Positions 34,901 through 45,313 of a stretch of 60,000 nucleotides of DNA are shown here, in pieces. The notes beneath the pieces are model-generated. The model ran no database searches. It worked only from the letters and a program-made list of their open reading frames with translations, and was not told the origin of the DNA. The stretch lies in assembly GCF_963678635.1 (NCBI RefSeq), contig NC_087064.1, positions 76,102,213 to 76,162,212 of the forward strand, written 5' to 3'. Positions within the stretch are counted from its first letter, which is position 1, and the number at the start of each line of letters is the position of its first letter. Origin of the DNA: Symsagittifera roscoffensis. Lineage: Eukaryota > Xenacoelomorpha > Acoela > Convolutidae. A program made the position numbers and the translations under genes.

Positions 34901-37900
34901 GGGATGATGGATGAGCAACGAGACAAGTAGATTTGAAGTTTTATTTTTCTTGAGCTAATTATTATCTCGAATTTAAGTTAATTAACTAATTCATCGGATC
35001 CCACTGGTAAACGATTTTTGACCCCTTCGTTAAAAGAAAAATTGTAATTAGTGAATAGTAGTTCAAAATATACCAATTTCATGTAAAAAATCGATGGTTT
35101 AGTGGGCGTTAAAAAATTAGACTCGGGTTAAGTTATTCCTACTGATTTAATGGTATAACACATAGAGTTATAGACCAGTACCGAATGGACAAATTTTTGT
35201 CGCTTTGTACTCGAGGGTGGTTGTTAAAAATAGCCTATTTTGTATCTGCGGTTTTTCACTATTTGACTATCAAAATTACAAAATTCAATTAAGGTAGTAT
35301 TTTTAAAGTTGATTATTAATAGATCTAAGCACAAACTTAAGTAAATCAAAGATATGGAGTTCGTACAGTCAAAATAACCAAATTGAGTCATTGTTGATTT
35401 TTAGGTGTGGGAGCGTCTCTGTTGGTGGGTATTGTATTATGGTACGTCCCCCCTCCCGACAAGAACGAAGTGGATTTCCAGGGAAAACCGAAACCCAAAC
35501 AGCCAGACCACACCATGGCCAGGTGAGAAATATATGAACGCCAAAACTGTAAAAAAAAACATTCACAGAAGATAGTAGATAATTTGAAATGGTTGAGGCG
35601 GTTCACCGACTTTAAAATTTCTGGATACCATTTTCTTAAAAATTGCTAAATAAATGGCTTGTATTTTTTTCTAAAATGGCAGATGCATTTTTAAAAAGAT
35701 TCAAAATCATAGCAACGTCAGAGATTCAAAGCTTTTTTTCTGTCATTGCGCCAAATCTAGAGCTTGCTTCTGAAAAACAGACGCTACTTTTTTATGAGAC
35801 AAAGAAGATTTTGAGACTTTTTTCTGACATTGACAACCGAGTTTATCAATTAAGGTTTCTGATGCTGTTCGGAAGTGGCATTCTCTTCATGTTCGGAGCT
35901 CGGAAGCTGCACTTGGCAGGAGCAGGTGCGCTCGGAACACTCTGCTGCGCATTCTTCACAGGCAAGTCACTGCAAATACTTCAATAAAGGCAAACGATCT
36001 TCATCTTTTTCTCAATTAAAAAACAGATAGCAAACATACATATGTATAAAAAAGTCCCTTTTCTTACGGTTGAAATTCGAATAAAGTAAAAGTACGTAAT
36101 GTGCTTTCAAGTCTTACAATTTGGAAATGTAATGGTTTTTGCTACGACTTATAAGACATGTTGTGATGCAAAATGAAAATGTTTATTTTTTTGATGTACA
36201 TGGCCAGGTCCTAAGGGCTATGAAACAAGTTGCCTTGAGATAAAAGTGTCCCATGAAGGAATTCTATGTCGCTAGTTAAAAGTTTTATAGCTTGTAGCCT
36301 GCAATATTTTTTTCAACACGCAGAGATACACACAACTCATCTGAACTAGTCTTCTTTTCTCTCATCTGTGACAATTTGTGCCTGAAATCAGGGGCGGATC
36401 TAGGATTTTTCTTTAGAGGGGGGGGGGGGCGCATTTTCAGAAAAATTTCGAAAATTTTTGTCGACTTTTTTTTGGTCGACCGATTTGATTTTCTGAGAGC
36501 TCTTCAAATCTCTAAAAAGAACCTATTTTGTTTTGACCTAACTTTCTGCGCCGCAGGAAAATTTTTGAAAAAAGGCCAAAAAAGGCGTTTTTAGGCACTT
36601 TTTGGAAACTTTTTGCGTTTTTTCGGCGCGCGCTCCCCCTCAAAATTGTTATATTTTGGCGCCAAAGGCGCCTTTCGAAAAATTTTAGGGCCATGCAGCC
36701 AAAAATGGATAACTCAAAATAGTACAAAGGGGGACCCTATGGGTCGGCAGGGGGTCAAATCCCTGAGGAGGGGGGGGGGGATGTCCGCCCCCCTGCCTTA
36801 CCACTAAATCCGCTGGTGCCTGAAATTCCATTCAAGCTGTCCAATTACTATGGCATCTCGTATGTGATACATTGTTTTCACCGAGAGTTTTCGGTTGTGC
36901 AGAAAACATTTATAAAATCAAAGTGTTGTCCTTCTCTTTCCAATTTTCTCAGGAACTAATGGAAAGCTTGCGCTCAGGGTGTTTTTTATTCAGAACAATT
37001 TTTTTTGGCGATCAAAATCAGGGGCGGATTTAGGGGGGGAGCGGGGGGGCGGACGCCCCCTAACCCCCCCCCCCCCCCCCTCAGTGATTCGACCCCCTGC
37101 CGACCCAAAGGGTCCCCCCTTTGGTACTTTTTAAGAAATCCATTTGTTGCCAACCGACTCTAAAATTTTTCTAAAGGCGCCTTTGGCGCCAATATATACT
37201 AACTTTAAGGGGGAGCGCGCGCCAAAAAAACGCGATTTTTTTGGTCAAAATTTTTCAAAAAGTGCCTAAAAACGGCTTTTTTGACCCGTTTTTTCAAAAA
37301 TTTGCCTGCGGCGCAGAACATTTGGCCAAAACAGGGACCTTTTAGTGCTTTAGACGAGCTCTAAATTAATTTGGAAAATCAAATTGGTCGAAATAAAAAA
37401 AAAAGGTCGTCAAAATTTTCGAAAAATTTTTGAAAATCCGCCCCCCCCCTCGAAAAAATCCTAGATCCGCCCCTGATCAAAATGATATATTCCTAGGATT
37501 CTAGGAATTCTTTTATACATCCATGGAGATATTGTCTCTCTGAATTCAACTGGAAAAAATATCTCACCTGCAATCTTTTTTGGTAAAACTTCGGGGTTTA
37601 AAAATTGCCAATTTTAACAACCATTCAAGTAAATATTTTGCGCTTTTGCAGAATTTTTTCAATGATGCTTGAAGCTTGATGAGTTATTCCACACTCGGTT
37701 ACACTGCAAATTGAATTAAATCGAAGTCATTGGGTTGATTAGTAACCCACAAGACTCAAATTGTATCACCTGAATTTTGATTTTGGCTATGAGCGGATGG
37801 TGTCAAAAACAATAGAATTTATATTATTTATATTAAAACTTAAAAGTTAAAAGTAAAATTTTCAACATTTTAAAGATGTAAGATCAGTAGATATCACAAC

Positions 37901-40900
37901 CACAAGAAAGTGACTTGACCTTAGTTTTATGAATTACAAGAGTAATTAGTCTAATATTTTTAAGGCATACTTCTAGGGTCTTCATAAAAGATAATCAGCT
38001 CATGTAGTGAAGCCTTGGAAAACAAACGTGAAATCAAATTTTTTTGCTAGAAGTACGCAAAATAAAGCACCGAAAGAGCTGTAAAATGAGCTAAGGCTGC
38101 AGCTAAATAATTATAAATTCCTTCAGTCAAAATAATTCAAATATGAGATTTTGCTATCCAGAAATCTTTAGTTTCTAAGATTGTTGGGTGAATTTTTTCG
38201 GATTTTTGCTCGATAGGAAAAACATGATGGCATAGATGAGGGTTGTTTCAAAACTTAAAAATTTTTTTGGGGGGGTATTCACTTGATGCAGGTGTCGAAT
38301 GATAGAAAACTTTTAAATAATCAGAAACGTTAGATGTTTCTATTGGCCAAACAACTTTAGTGCAGAACGGAAGTGAATATTTACTGTAAATAAAATATAG
38401 CAGCACTGCAAAGATTTGCTGCACAATTTTTGCAGATAAACAATAATTTTTTAAATCGGTTTTAAATTTTTTGCAAAACCCGACTTAGATTTCAGGGTCT
38501 TATGAACTAAACGGCCCAAAATAAATATTTCTAAATCTTGATCTTAAGTCAATATGTGGTTCAATCTGTTTGGTTCAATATCCAATCAAATGCAAACAAC
38601 ATGGTCCGGCGTTTCAATTAAAACTTGAAGCAGATAAGTTATTGACCGAATTGACTAAAACGAAAGGTTTTTTTTTGCGTTGAAACCATTTTACTGAACA
38701 AAAAACATGAAATCAATTTTATTATTTGATTAAGATTTACTTTCTCAGTAAGTTTGGCTAATATTTTTTTCTACTAAAACGGTTGACTGACATGCCTGGC
38801 CATGTTGCTTAAGTTTGATTGGCTAATATTAGCCAATCAAATTCGTCCGCATTAGTTTTAGCCAAAAGATAAAAATATTTTAATTTTGGGCCGTTTTGTG
38901 CATAAGACCCCGATTTCATTTCAAATTTCACGTTTCTGCTTACTTTCTACAGATTTATTAATAATATTAATGGTCTGGATTAATCTGTTTTCTTAGAAAT
39001 TATCGCGATCTCTTTGAGATTGTTGAATATACAATTCTAACTGGCTGAAAAAAACTGAATTTTAAATTCTAACATTCGACCATTCATCTTGAAGGACGCA
39101 ACCGTTTTCTGCAGCCTCTGGTAGAAAGCAATTATAGAAAACTCAACTATAGACGGCTATATAAACAACACACTCGAACTAGCATACATTGCATGTCAAA
39201 AAAAGCTGTGAAATCAAATGGGTTAACTGGCGCAGTGTACGGTCTGTAAAAATACAACCTCCATTCATTTTGTACTCGTCAGTAAGATAAAATTCTGATC
39301 TAATTGGTATAAAATGACTAAGAAGGCTTTTTTTAACAATTATTTGAGTTTATCGCAGTAACTTTCCGAAAACCAAAAATAAACAAGATTTCAGATAAGT
39401 TTTTTGGAAAAAAAAGTTTTAACCTGGGGATTTTAAAGATAATTCTAATTTAGCGAAATGGTCTCTTAAACAGAATTTAAATGTTTTGTATGCTTATTGG
39501 GATGTTTTTTGACAAGATTGTCTGCATACTGCAATGTCACATGGAATTTTTTTACCTATCCCCCCCCCCCCCCGTTTTGGACCTTGTTAACTATCCCCCC
39601 TAAGCATGTATTATTTTTGACAACCATTTCTGTATACGATATGCATTTCAAAAATGTCAACGATTAAGTGGGTTTTCATTTTCGTGCGTTCGTATTTGTA
39701 TTACTCACTATTTATATTTTACCAACGCAAAAATTTTAACTATATAAATATTTTCTGAAAATTGTTTTAAACTATTGAAAATGTGCCCGCCATAGTTGAA
39801 TTTCTGAAAATCGAAATAAGGGGAGGGGGGAAATAGTTAACAAGATCCGTCACGTAACAAACTTTGGCGCATTTCAACGCGCACTAAAACCATGCAGTAG
39901 TTATGATTTCTAGCGGTGGGTATTCACAAGTACCAAAATGATAAATCAGTCCCATTTGTACCAAAATAAAAAATTAATCGCGTTAGTACTAAAAACATTC
40001 AATTGGCCAAAAACTACTACGCCGACTATTTAAAGCTCTTGGTTTAAGTCACCGGTGGGCGCACTACGCACGCGTCGCCGCTTCGCGGCGATAACCGGCT
40101 CTAATTTTCGTATAGAGTCCTACCCTCTGTTGGCAAGCTCGCAACACGTTGGCGCGACTGCGGCGGTGACTATTCTTCTGCTTAGTTTTCTTCTGTTTGA
40201 ACAGTAGAAAATTAATGTATTAATTCGTTGGCTCACAATTCGACCAATCAGAAAACGAGTTGAATAATTTTGATACAAAAGGGACCGATTTTTCATTTTG
40301 GCAGAAATGAACATTGGTATGAATGGGATTTCACCATTTCTAGCATTGATTTAATTAAACTCTGAAAATTACCAATTTTTTTTATCGAAAAACATTTGTG
40401 GAAAAAGCGAGAATAAACAGCCAAAGTTATGAATTTTTATCATATTGCGTAATCTATGATAAGTACTGGTCACACAATCAAGACAGAAGCAAAACGGAGC
40501 TTCGCACAACTTGCAAAACAACACAAACATAAAAAATATAAGAAGTACAAAAAAAAAGTTCGAAAAAAAACTAAATGTACCAAAATTTAAATTGTTTAAT
40601 GTTTCAATAGCAGTTCATTCGAACCAAACAAGCCGATTAAAAACGGAAAAAATCTTGAACAATGAAGTTTTGAGTCCCACGTGAACAATAAACTAAAATT
40701 TTATAGCTAAAAATAAAATTGCTTGCAGTGCAAAAAAATCAGTGATGTTGCAATAAAGCCGACAATAAATGAGCAGACACGAAAAAAAAAAGATTTAATA
40801 TAAGGAGCAGACAATAAATGAACAGAAAAGAAAAAATGATTTTACATTGACAAAAATATTTGGCATCCTCCCTAAAACTAGAATAAACAACAGTTGCAAT

Positions 40901-43900
40901 TGCAATTGCAATGAAAGTTACTTTCATCACAAAAAAAAATCCGTGGTGTAGCAATTTAGCCGAAAAAACTTGAGCGAGCAAACGAAAGTCCGACAATTCA
41001 ATTTGTACCAATTTTTTTTTAAATTGCATACACTGAAAAAAAACAAGGCCCGGCGAAGACTCGAACTCCAAAACATAGAGATCAAAGTCGACGTCGTTAT
41101 TCGTTGTCCAAGTGGGAAATTGCCTACAAGTTGTTAAGAGCTGACAAGAAAAGAAGTAATTGCAAGAAAAGTTGTATTCGGAAAAAAAATTAGTTCCCGT
41201 TTTAAGACTCTTGCTCTCGTAAGTGAAACAACTGCAAGCAAACAACGTATTAACCCATTTAGTCCGGCCGTTTCCATATGGAGAAGGGGATCCGCTAAAA
41301 ACTTTTGGGTGGTTTTTTGAAAAGTTTGCGACTTTTATGATCTGAAATCATTTGCAAAAAAATGAATGAATGCAGGCAAATGGCTGTTTGGAATCACTTT
41401 TATTAGTTTTCTCGGGCCCACTCCTATTTTTAGCAAATGCACAGTCGTCCCAAAAGCGCTTGTAAACACATTATTAGGTCAAGTAGACGAAATTGGATGC
41501 GGTTAAAAACATTTTAAGGGGGTGTTTTTAGATTTAATGCGGAACCGGCAATTGAAAATGGAGGTGAAATAGTGCCAAAAGAGGGTCTTTTTAAAATTAA
41601 TATGGCAAATGGAATCAAATAGCCACGCATTTGCTTGTGGGTAATTTTTGTTTGACTTACCTATTGTTAGGACGAGACACCTGAAAACGGGCCGCTGCTT
41701 AATGGTGTTCTTCCATACTATTCCGATTTGTATTTGTAACTTTATATATATGCTTGTGTGACAAGATATCGTTTGGAAACAATTTATTGTTTATTATAGG
41801 TCTGGGCTGGGACCGAAAGACAAAGGTGCCGGTGGGTAATGCGTTCGGTCACGCATGGAACTCGCTGATGCCTCTGCTGTTCGGGCTCATAGGCAGCGAG
41901 ATAGATCTGAAGGTGCTAGCAGACCCCAAACTCATACTCAGTGAGTAATGCCAATTACGCAATGCTCGGAAGTATTTTATACCATTGATTGACCAACATA
42001 GATTAATGTTAAGAGAGAGTAAGCGATCGATTCAATTAACATTTTCGACCCGTACTGTATTAATTTTACAGAAAAATTTTATTAAACTAAGCAATCTGCC
42101 ATTTTCGAACAAATTTGCGTGTAAATTTGAAATAAATAATAATCTTAATAACCATAAAAAATTGTTTTGAGGTTTATAATCAGAATCAGTAGCGGATTTA
42201 GGGGGGGGCGGACCCCCATCCCTCAGGGATTCGACCCCCTGCCGACCCAAAGGGTCCCCTCTTTGTACTATTTTGAGATATCCATTTTTGGATGACTGGC
42301 CTTAAAATGTTTCTAAAGGCGCCTTTGGTGCCAAAACGTAGTAATTTTGAGGGGGGAGCGCGCGCCGAAAAAACGCGATTTTTTGGTCTGTGCATAAAAA
42401 TATTTTATTAAGTGGCCTGCGGTGCAGAAAATTTGGTCAATCTAGTGTCTTTTTAATGTTTTAGTGATTTGGGAGAGCTCTCTAAGCCCCCCCCCACCCC
42501 TCGAGAAATTCCTAGATCGGCGCCTGATCAAAATAATACAAAGTTTTGTACAGTTTCGACCCAGTCTCAAGCCTGAGAGAACATCATAAGACCATATGGT
42601 CCGTTTTGCAGGCAACCTTGAGACATAGCATCTGACTGAAAAACTAAACCTTTGCACTGTTAATTTTTTTGCAGGTCATTTGCTCTTTTTAATTAATTTT
42701 GTCCGCTCCAGCTTTTTTGTGTGGAAATTTTTCTGGATTTATTTGATTCAGGTTCCCTGGGAGTCATAAGTGGAGGCCTGATTGCCCGCTTCCTGGCGAC
42801 TTTCCTCTCGGTGGCATGTGCTGGTCTCAACATCCGGGAGAGGGTATTCGTGGCCATAGCATGGATACCCAAGGCCACTGTCCAGGCAGCTATGGGCAGC
42901 ATACCCCTGGATATAGCCAGGTTCGAGAAAATGTTTTTAAAAGGTTAAAAGTATACCAAATTCTGCTGAATTAGGAATCGTGATATTTCCGATGGTATCT
43001 TCAGAAAAATTAAGTACCATAAATCGAGGAACCACATTGATTTGCTGAACTTTCTAATAATTTTTTTTAAAAATGTGACACCAAAAACTTTGGTCACCGG
43101 CTGTTTAAAAAGGTTTGACCAAAAAGTTGCGTTTATGTTTCAGTGCACATTGTCCCTTAAGTTTTGAATGTATTGGCGCCAGGGGTACTTTTTGAAAATG
43201 TAAAATATTTTGAATTGGTTGGGAAGGCGTGGACATCGTTCAACTATCAAAGGGTGTTTAAATTCGGCCGTCAAAAACAATTTCGTGTCATTTAAGATCT
43301 AATCCACAAAACACATGCAGAAATAGAAGCCGATCACTGTTCATTTATCGTGGCGCAAAAATTAATAATGATAAAATCTCTGTTTAGAATCCGAGTAACG
43401 ACTGCAAACTCTTTAATATGATGCGATTCACGTTACCATTTGCGTGAAAAATACACACACACACACACACACGCGCGCGCGTGCGAGGCCCAAAATCCTT
43501 CTTACCCTTCGAATAATAACAGTGTTGGTAATGCGAGTCTTTTGCATGTCATTTCAGAGAACAATATGAGACTGCCAAACTGAACTTTGACTCACAGCAC
43601 TTTGGAAATGTTTCTGATTCTGCCAATGGGACCATAGGACAGCAGTGGCAGTCGGATTTGGATGAGGCGGGTGCCCACTTGGACTATGGCAAGGTCATCA
43701 TCACAGTGGCCGTAGTCGCAATCCTCATCTCAGCCCCTATTGGTGCTATCGGCATAAGGTACACTTGTCAGAATTTAAATATCGCACCAATATATACAAC
43801 AACATTTGAAAAAACATGCCTAAAAACACGCAAATTTTCAAAAAAAAATTTAAAAAATTTTAGCCTTTTTTTTAAAATTTTGACCATTAAAAAAAAAACA

Positions 43901-45292
43901 GGTCAAAATTGCCGTTTTTGGACACTTTTTGGAAAGTTTTGAGCAAAAAAAAAGCGTTTTAGTGGCGGGTACTCTCCTTCTCCCTCCTCGGTAATTCGAC
44001 CCCCTGCCGACCCAAAAAAATGTTCCTTTGTACTATTTTGAGATATCCATTTCTGGCTGACTGACCCTAAAATTTTTCTAATGGCACCTTGAGCGCCAAA
44101 ATATACAAATTTTGAAGGTACAGCGCGCGCCGAAAAAAACGCGATTTTTTAATCAAAGAATTCCAAAAAAGCCTAAAAACGCCTTCTTGGCCTGTTTTTG
44201 CGCAGAAAATGTGGTAAAAATAAGGATTTTATAGTGATTTGGAAAAGTTTGAAAAGCCACAAAAGCCACAAATCCTGGAAAAAAAGTATTTGCACCATTA
44301 AAAACTTACAAGGAGATTTAAATAGTCATTTCTGCGGGATCTAAGCAGACAAAAAACATGCGATAGTCTAAATTGGCCGAAACTTTTTAGTTTACTACAA
44401 AATCAGTCTTGACTGGAAATGAACTCTTGCCCTTTGTTGTCGCAAGCAAGTGTGTCACTACCGCGCCAAGTGGGTAAAACAAAGTTTTCAACGGGAAAAA
44501 GTATAGCATCCAGATGTCACACTCTTGCTTGTCGCGAAATTAATTAGATATTGGACATAAAAAAGCTTGAATTATCATCGACACTTTAATATTATCGCCC
44601 TTTTTTCAATATTTTTTTTTTTTCAGCTAGTATCCATGAGCGCTATATTTTTTGATTATAATTTACGGACCAATAATTAAATTCTCATTATTTGAACAAT
44701 TTTTAACAAAACACATCGGCACGTATAAAACATAATGAGACAATAAAGTCTGAAAAATTGAAATTTTTGCAGTAATTTTGAATTAATCATTTTTTGATAA
44801 TCAAATTTGATTGAACCCAAAATTCATCAAGAAGCAACCTATTACAAAAAATGGTTTTAACGGCAGTGAGATATAGACTTTTTGTTTTCTTGCGTTTATT
44901 ACTTTTTGGCTATATTTTGTTGATTTGTAAATTTATATCTAAAAGCATGTAATCTTCAATCTCCGGGTTATGTCAATAAATTTACATTTTTTTTTTCAAA
45001 AAAATGGAAGGAAGTTCTTTCAGAACTACTATTTATTTGACATCGTGAGTGATGCTTTCATTTTTTCAGCGTGACCGGAAAGAAATTGTTGCGAGTGTCG
45101 ATGAGACGCAGGAGGTCGTCCCGGATAGTGTTGAGGAGGGACGGACACCCTCGACCTCTGCAGCTGGAGGATGAGCTAACGCCAGAAGAAGAGCCTGACC
45201 AGCCCAGGACACTCTCTTTGGACACCCCGACTACAGTTACAACACCCATCACTCCAAATCACAACAATGCACCACCTGACGACAGTCAGTAA
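22952..45292 (+). CDS. SLC9B-type Na+/H+ antiporter (NHA family), 13 exons, 615 residues
   Basis: An electroneutral or electrogenic cation/proton antiporter of the CPA2/NHA clade, a membrane protein with about 12-14 segments. Exons (start-end): 22952-22979, 28201-28405, 29233-29351, 32034-32210, 32493-32633, 32898-32971, 34105-34249, 35405-35522, 35855-35961, 41800-41940, 42752-42920, 43558-43758, 45070-45292. All join in frame. Family marks are CPPHG (residue 66 on), LPPLLGMLVAG, ITILIRAGLSL, AVSPAVVVPSLL, the ion-site Asp-Asp in SIDDIIAIS (260/261), PLLFGLIGSEI, Arg431 and AWIPKATVQAA (Lys459), and VVAILISAPIGAIGI. Length fits the family (about 540-650). The N-terminus is short and the last 65 residues are a basic then acidic cytoplasmic tail. 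Exons 2-13 are well supported, exon 1 is inferred. Confidence 0.9.
22980..28200 (+). other. Antiporter intron 1 (proposed)
   Basis: AT-rich, no protein-like frame. Holds two copies of a diverged repeat (about 23650-24520 and 24560-24960) that reappears at 46770-48060. The rest shows nothing recognisable. Confidence 0.4.
23650..24960 (+). repeat. Two diverged copies of an interspersed repeat
   Basis: Shared marks are ATCACACCACACAGAAAAA, TTTTTTTCTAAGNCCATGG followed by an AGTAA-CGGCTAT block, and CTNTGTATACAAGC-TCGAATGACATGATA. A TGATATATCAT motif follows. Copies at 46770-47160 and 47440-48060 share the same order. Confidence 0.5.
28201..28405 (+). CDS. Antiporter exon 2
   Basis: Follows TTTACTTTCAG; donor ACTAG|GTATAG. 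Encodes the cytoplasmic N-terminus with a Cys/Ser-rich stretch and AAWNFRCPPHGKVG, the family's conserved block before TM1. Confidence 0.85.
28935..29095 (-). repeat. Fragment of the hAT-like MITE family in intron 2
   Basis: Shares AAATTTGCCTGCGNCGC, GGTCAAAA and the final CCTCGAGAAAAT tract with complete copies, but lacks the terminal repeat. Confidence 0.5.
29233..29351 (+). CDS. Antiporter exon 3
   Basis: Acceptor GTTTTAG, donor CTTG|GTAACA. Encodes the first hydrophobic segments (FVGFLIGMGALYGLLG, VYIFALYIISRLSGFL). Confidence 0.85.
29352..32033 (+). other. Antiporter intron 3
   Basis: AT-rich. No gene or clear mobile element seen. A duplicated CTTTGAAAAAGATAAGTC occurs at about 30694-30730. 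Confidence 0.4.
32034..32210 (+). CDS. Antiporter exon 4
   Basis: Acceptor TTCTGTTGCAG, donor CAAAG|GTAACC. Encodes MRLPPLLGMLVAGIAVSN and ISFITILIRAGLSLNP, both family hallmarks. Confidence 0.9.
32493..32633 (+). CDS. Antiporter exon 5
   Basis: Acceptor TTTGCATAG, donor TCTAG|GTACTC. Encodes VVVRLAACPGVITEGP and YFLLGLPFLWALMLGFIL. Confidence 0.9.
32898..32971 (+). CDS. Antiporter exon 6
   Basis: Acceptor TTTGTTTCAG; donor CAAGGG|GTTCGT, a weak GT site. Encodes AVSPAVVVPSLLGLQAFG, the conserved AVSPAVVVP helix, and ends GVDQG in phase 0 with exon 7. Confidence 0.85.
34105..34249 (+). CDS. Antiporter exon 7 (Asp-Asp ion-binding site)
   Basis: Acceptor TTTTATCCAG, donor CTTAG|GTCAGT. Encodes VPTLIIAAASIDDIIAIS; the paired aspartates are the cation/proton site of CPA2 antiporters. 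Confidence 0.9.
34780..34860. repeat. Near-perfect 40-bp-arm hairpin in antiporter intron 7
   Basis: AAGCTGTAGAAAAAATGATT runs into CATGATATATCTT, then the mirror-complement returns to TTTCTACAGCTT, with almost no loop and about one mismatch. It could be a tiny foldback element or a structured RNA. Confidence 0.85.
35405..35522 (+). CDS. Antiporter exon 8
   Basis: Acceptor TTGATTTTTAG, donor GCCAG|GTGAGA. Encodes VGASLLVGIVLWYVPPP then a charged loop with QGKPKPKQPD. Confidence 0.85.
35855..35961 (+). CDS. Antiporter exon 9 (GC donor)
   Basis: Acceptor ATCAATTAAG; donor CACAG|GCAAGT, a GC-AG site. Encodes FLMLFGSGILFMFGARKL and GALGTLCCAFFTG. Using the nearest GT instead would break the frame with exon 10. 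Confidence 0.8.
36389..36818 (-). mobile_element. hAT-like MITE, 430 bp, with 8-bp target duplication
   Basis: Ends CAGGGGCGGATCTAGG and (complement) CACCAGCGGATTTAG. Flanked by CCTGAAAT at 36381-36388 and 36819-36826. Contains long G-runs and a conserved GGCGCCAAAGGCGCC core. Non-coding. Confidence 0.85.
37019..37475 (+). mobile_element. hAT-like MITE, 457 bp, with 8-bp target duplication
   Basis: Opposite orientation to the previous copy. Termini CAGGGGCGGATTTAGG and CCTAGATCCGCCCCTG; flanked by ATCAAAAT at 37011-37018 and 37476-37483. Confidence 0.9.
38814..38841. repeat. Perfect 28-bp palindrome with paired CCAAT boxes
   Basis: TTTGATTGGCTAAT joined to its complement ATTAGCCAATCAAA. Each half carries ATTGG/CCAAT. 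Confidence 0.9.
41042..41125 (-). repeat. tRNA-derived SINE-like fragment
   Basis: On the minus strand, GGAGTTCGAGTCTTCGCC resembles a pol III B box with T-arm, about 45 bases after a weak A-box-like CCACTTGGACAACG. No discrete tRNA cloverleaf, so a SINE head or tRNA relic. Confidence 0.4.
41800..41940 (+). CDS. Antiporter exon 10
   Basis: Acceptor TTTATTATAG, donor CTCA|GTGAGT. Encodes LGWDRKTKVPVG and WNSLMPLLFGLIGSEIDL, matching the family's F/M-P-L-L-F-G-L-I-G helix. Confidence 0.9.
42187..42526 (+). mobile_element. hAT-like MITE, 340 bp, in antiporter intron 10
   Basis: Starts CAGTAGCGGATTTAGG and ends CCTAGATCGGCGCCTG. Flanks ATCAGAAT (42179-42186) and ATCAAAAT (42527-42534) differ at one base, consistent with an older 8-bp duplication. 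Internally deleted relative to the 457-bp copy. Confidence 0.8.
42752..42920 (+). CDS. Antiporter exon 11 (Arg/Lys pair)
   Basis: Acceptor TTTGATTCAG; donor GCCAG|GTTCGA, again a GTTCG donor. Encodes GGLIARFLATFLSVACAG and IAWIPKATVQAAMGSIPL with the conserved Arg and Lys. Confidence 0.9.
43451..43486. repeat. (CA)n-(CG)n alternating tract
   Basis: About 36 bp of alternating purine-pyrimidine (CACACA then CGCGCG), a typical Z-DNA-prone stretch, 70 bp upstream of antiporter exon 12. Confidence 0.9.
43558..43758 (+). CDS. Antiporter exon 12
   Basis: Acceptor GTCATTTCAG, donor ATAAG|GTACAC. Encodes a polar extracellular-type loop longer than in human SLC9B2 and the last helix VVAILISAPIGAIGI. 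Confidence 0.85.
43860..44275 (+). repeat. Diverged or compound hAT-like MITE in antiporter intron 12
   Basis: The part at 43965-44275 matches the family (ATTCGACCCCCTGCCGACCC, GCGCGCGCCGAAAAAA) and is preceded at about 43890-43950 by an inverted fragment (TTTTTGGACACTTTTTGGAAA). Terminal repeats are lost. Confidence 0.6.
44412..44476 (-). repeat. tRNA-derived SINE-like fragment, second copy
   Basis: Minus strand: CCACTTGGCGCGGTAGTGAC resembles an A box, and AGAGTTCATTTCC a decayed B box. Shares the CCACTTGG start and B-box spacing with 41042-41125. Confidence 0.35.
45070..45292 (+). CDS. Antiporter exon 13 and stop
   Basis: Acceptor CATTTTTTCAG. Encodes a basic SMRRRRSSRIVLRR patch, then an acidic and Thr/Pro-rich tail ending PPDDSQ at TAA. 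A strong donor (CA|GTAAGT) overlaps the stop, so alternative 3' exons are possible. Confidence 0.8.
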
Positions 45293-45313
45293 GTATGGGG
45301 GGGGGGGGGGGGG
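45289..45313 (+). promoter_or_regulatory. Candidate alternative 5' splice site followed by a G17 run
   Basis: GTAAGTAT starts at 45289, inside the last codon before the TAA. Seventeen G residues follow (45297-45313). G-runs next to a donor commonly act as intronic splicing enhancers or form G-quadruplexes. Confidence 0.4.

Larger units (their letters stand above)
35962..41799 (+). other. Antiporter intron 9 (5.8 kb, GC-AG)
   Basis: Holds two complete hAT-like MITEs (36389-36818, 37019-37475), a 28-bp palindrome (38814-38841), a GC-rich hairpin around 40073-40095, a tandem AT-rich repeat at 40740-40850 and a tRNA-SINE-like piece at 41042-41125. No gene seen. Confidence 0.5.

Noticed and set aside
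36376-37483. Frames inside the MITE copies
   Set aside because: They run through terminal repeats and G-runs and differ between copies; not protein-coding.
40739-41245. 168-codon minus-strand frame in the antiporter intron
   Set aside because: Cys/Phe/Ser-rich reading through tandem AT repeats and a SINE-like piece; no start context or homology.
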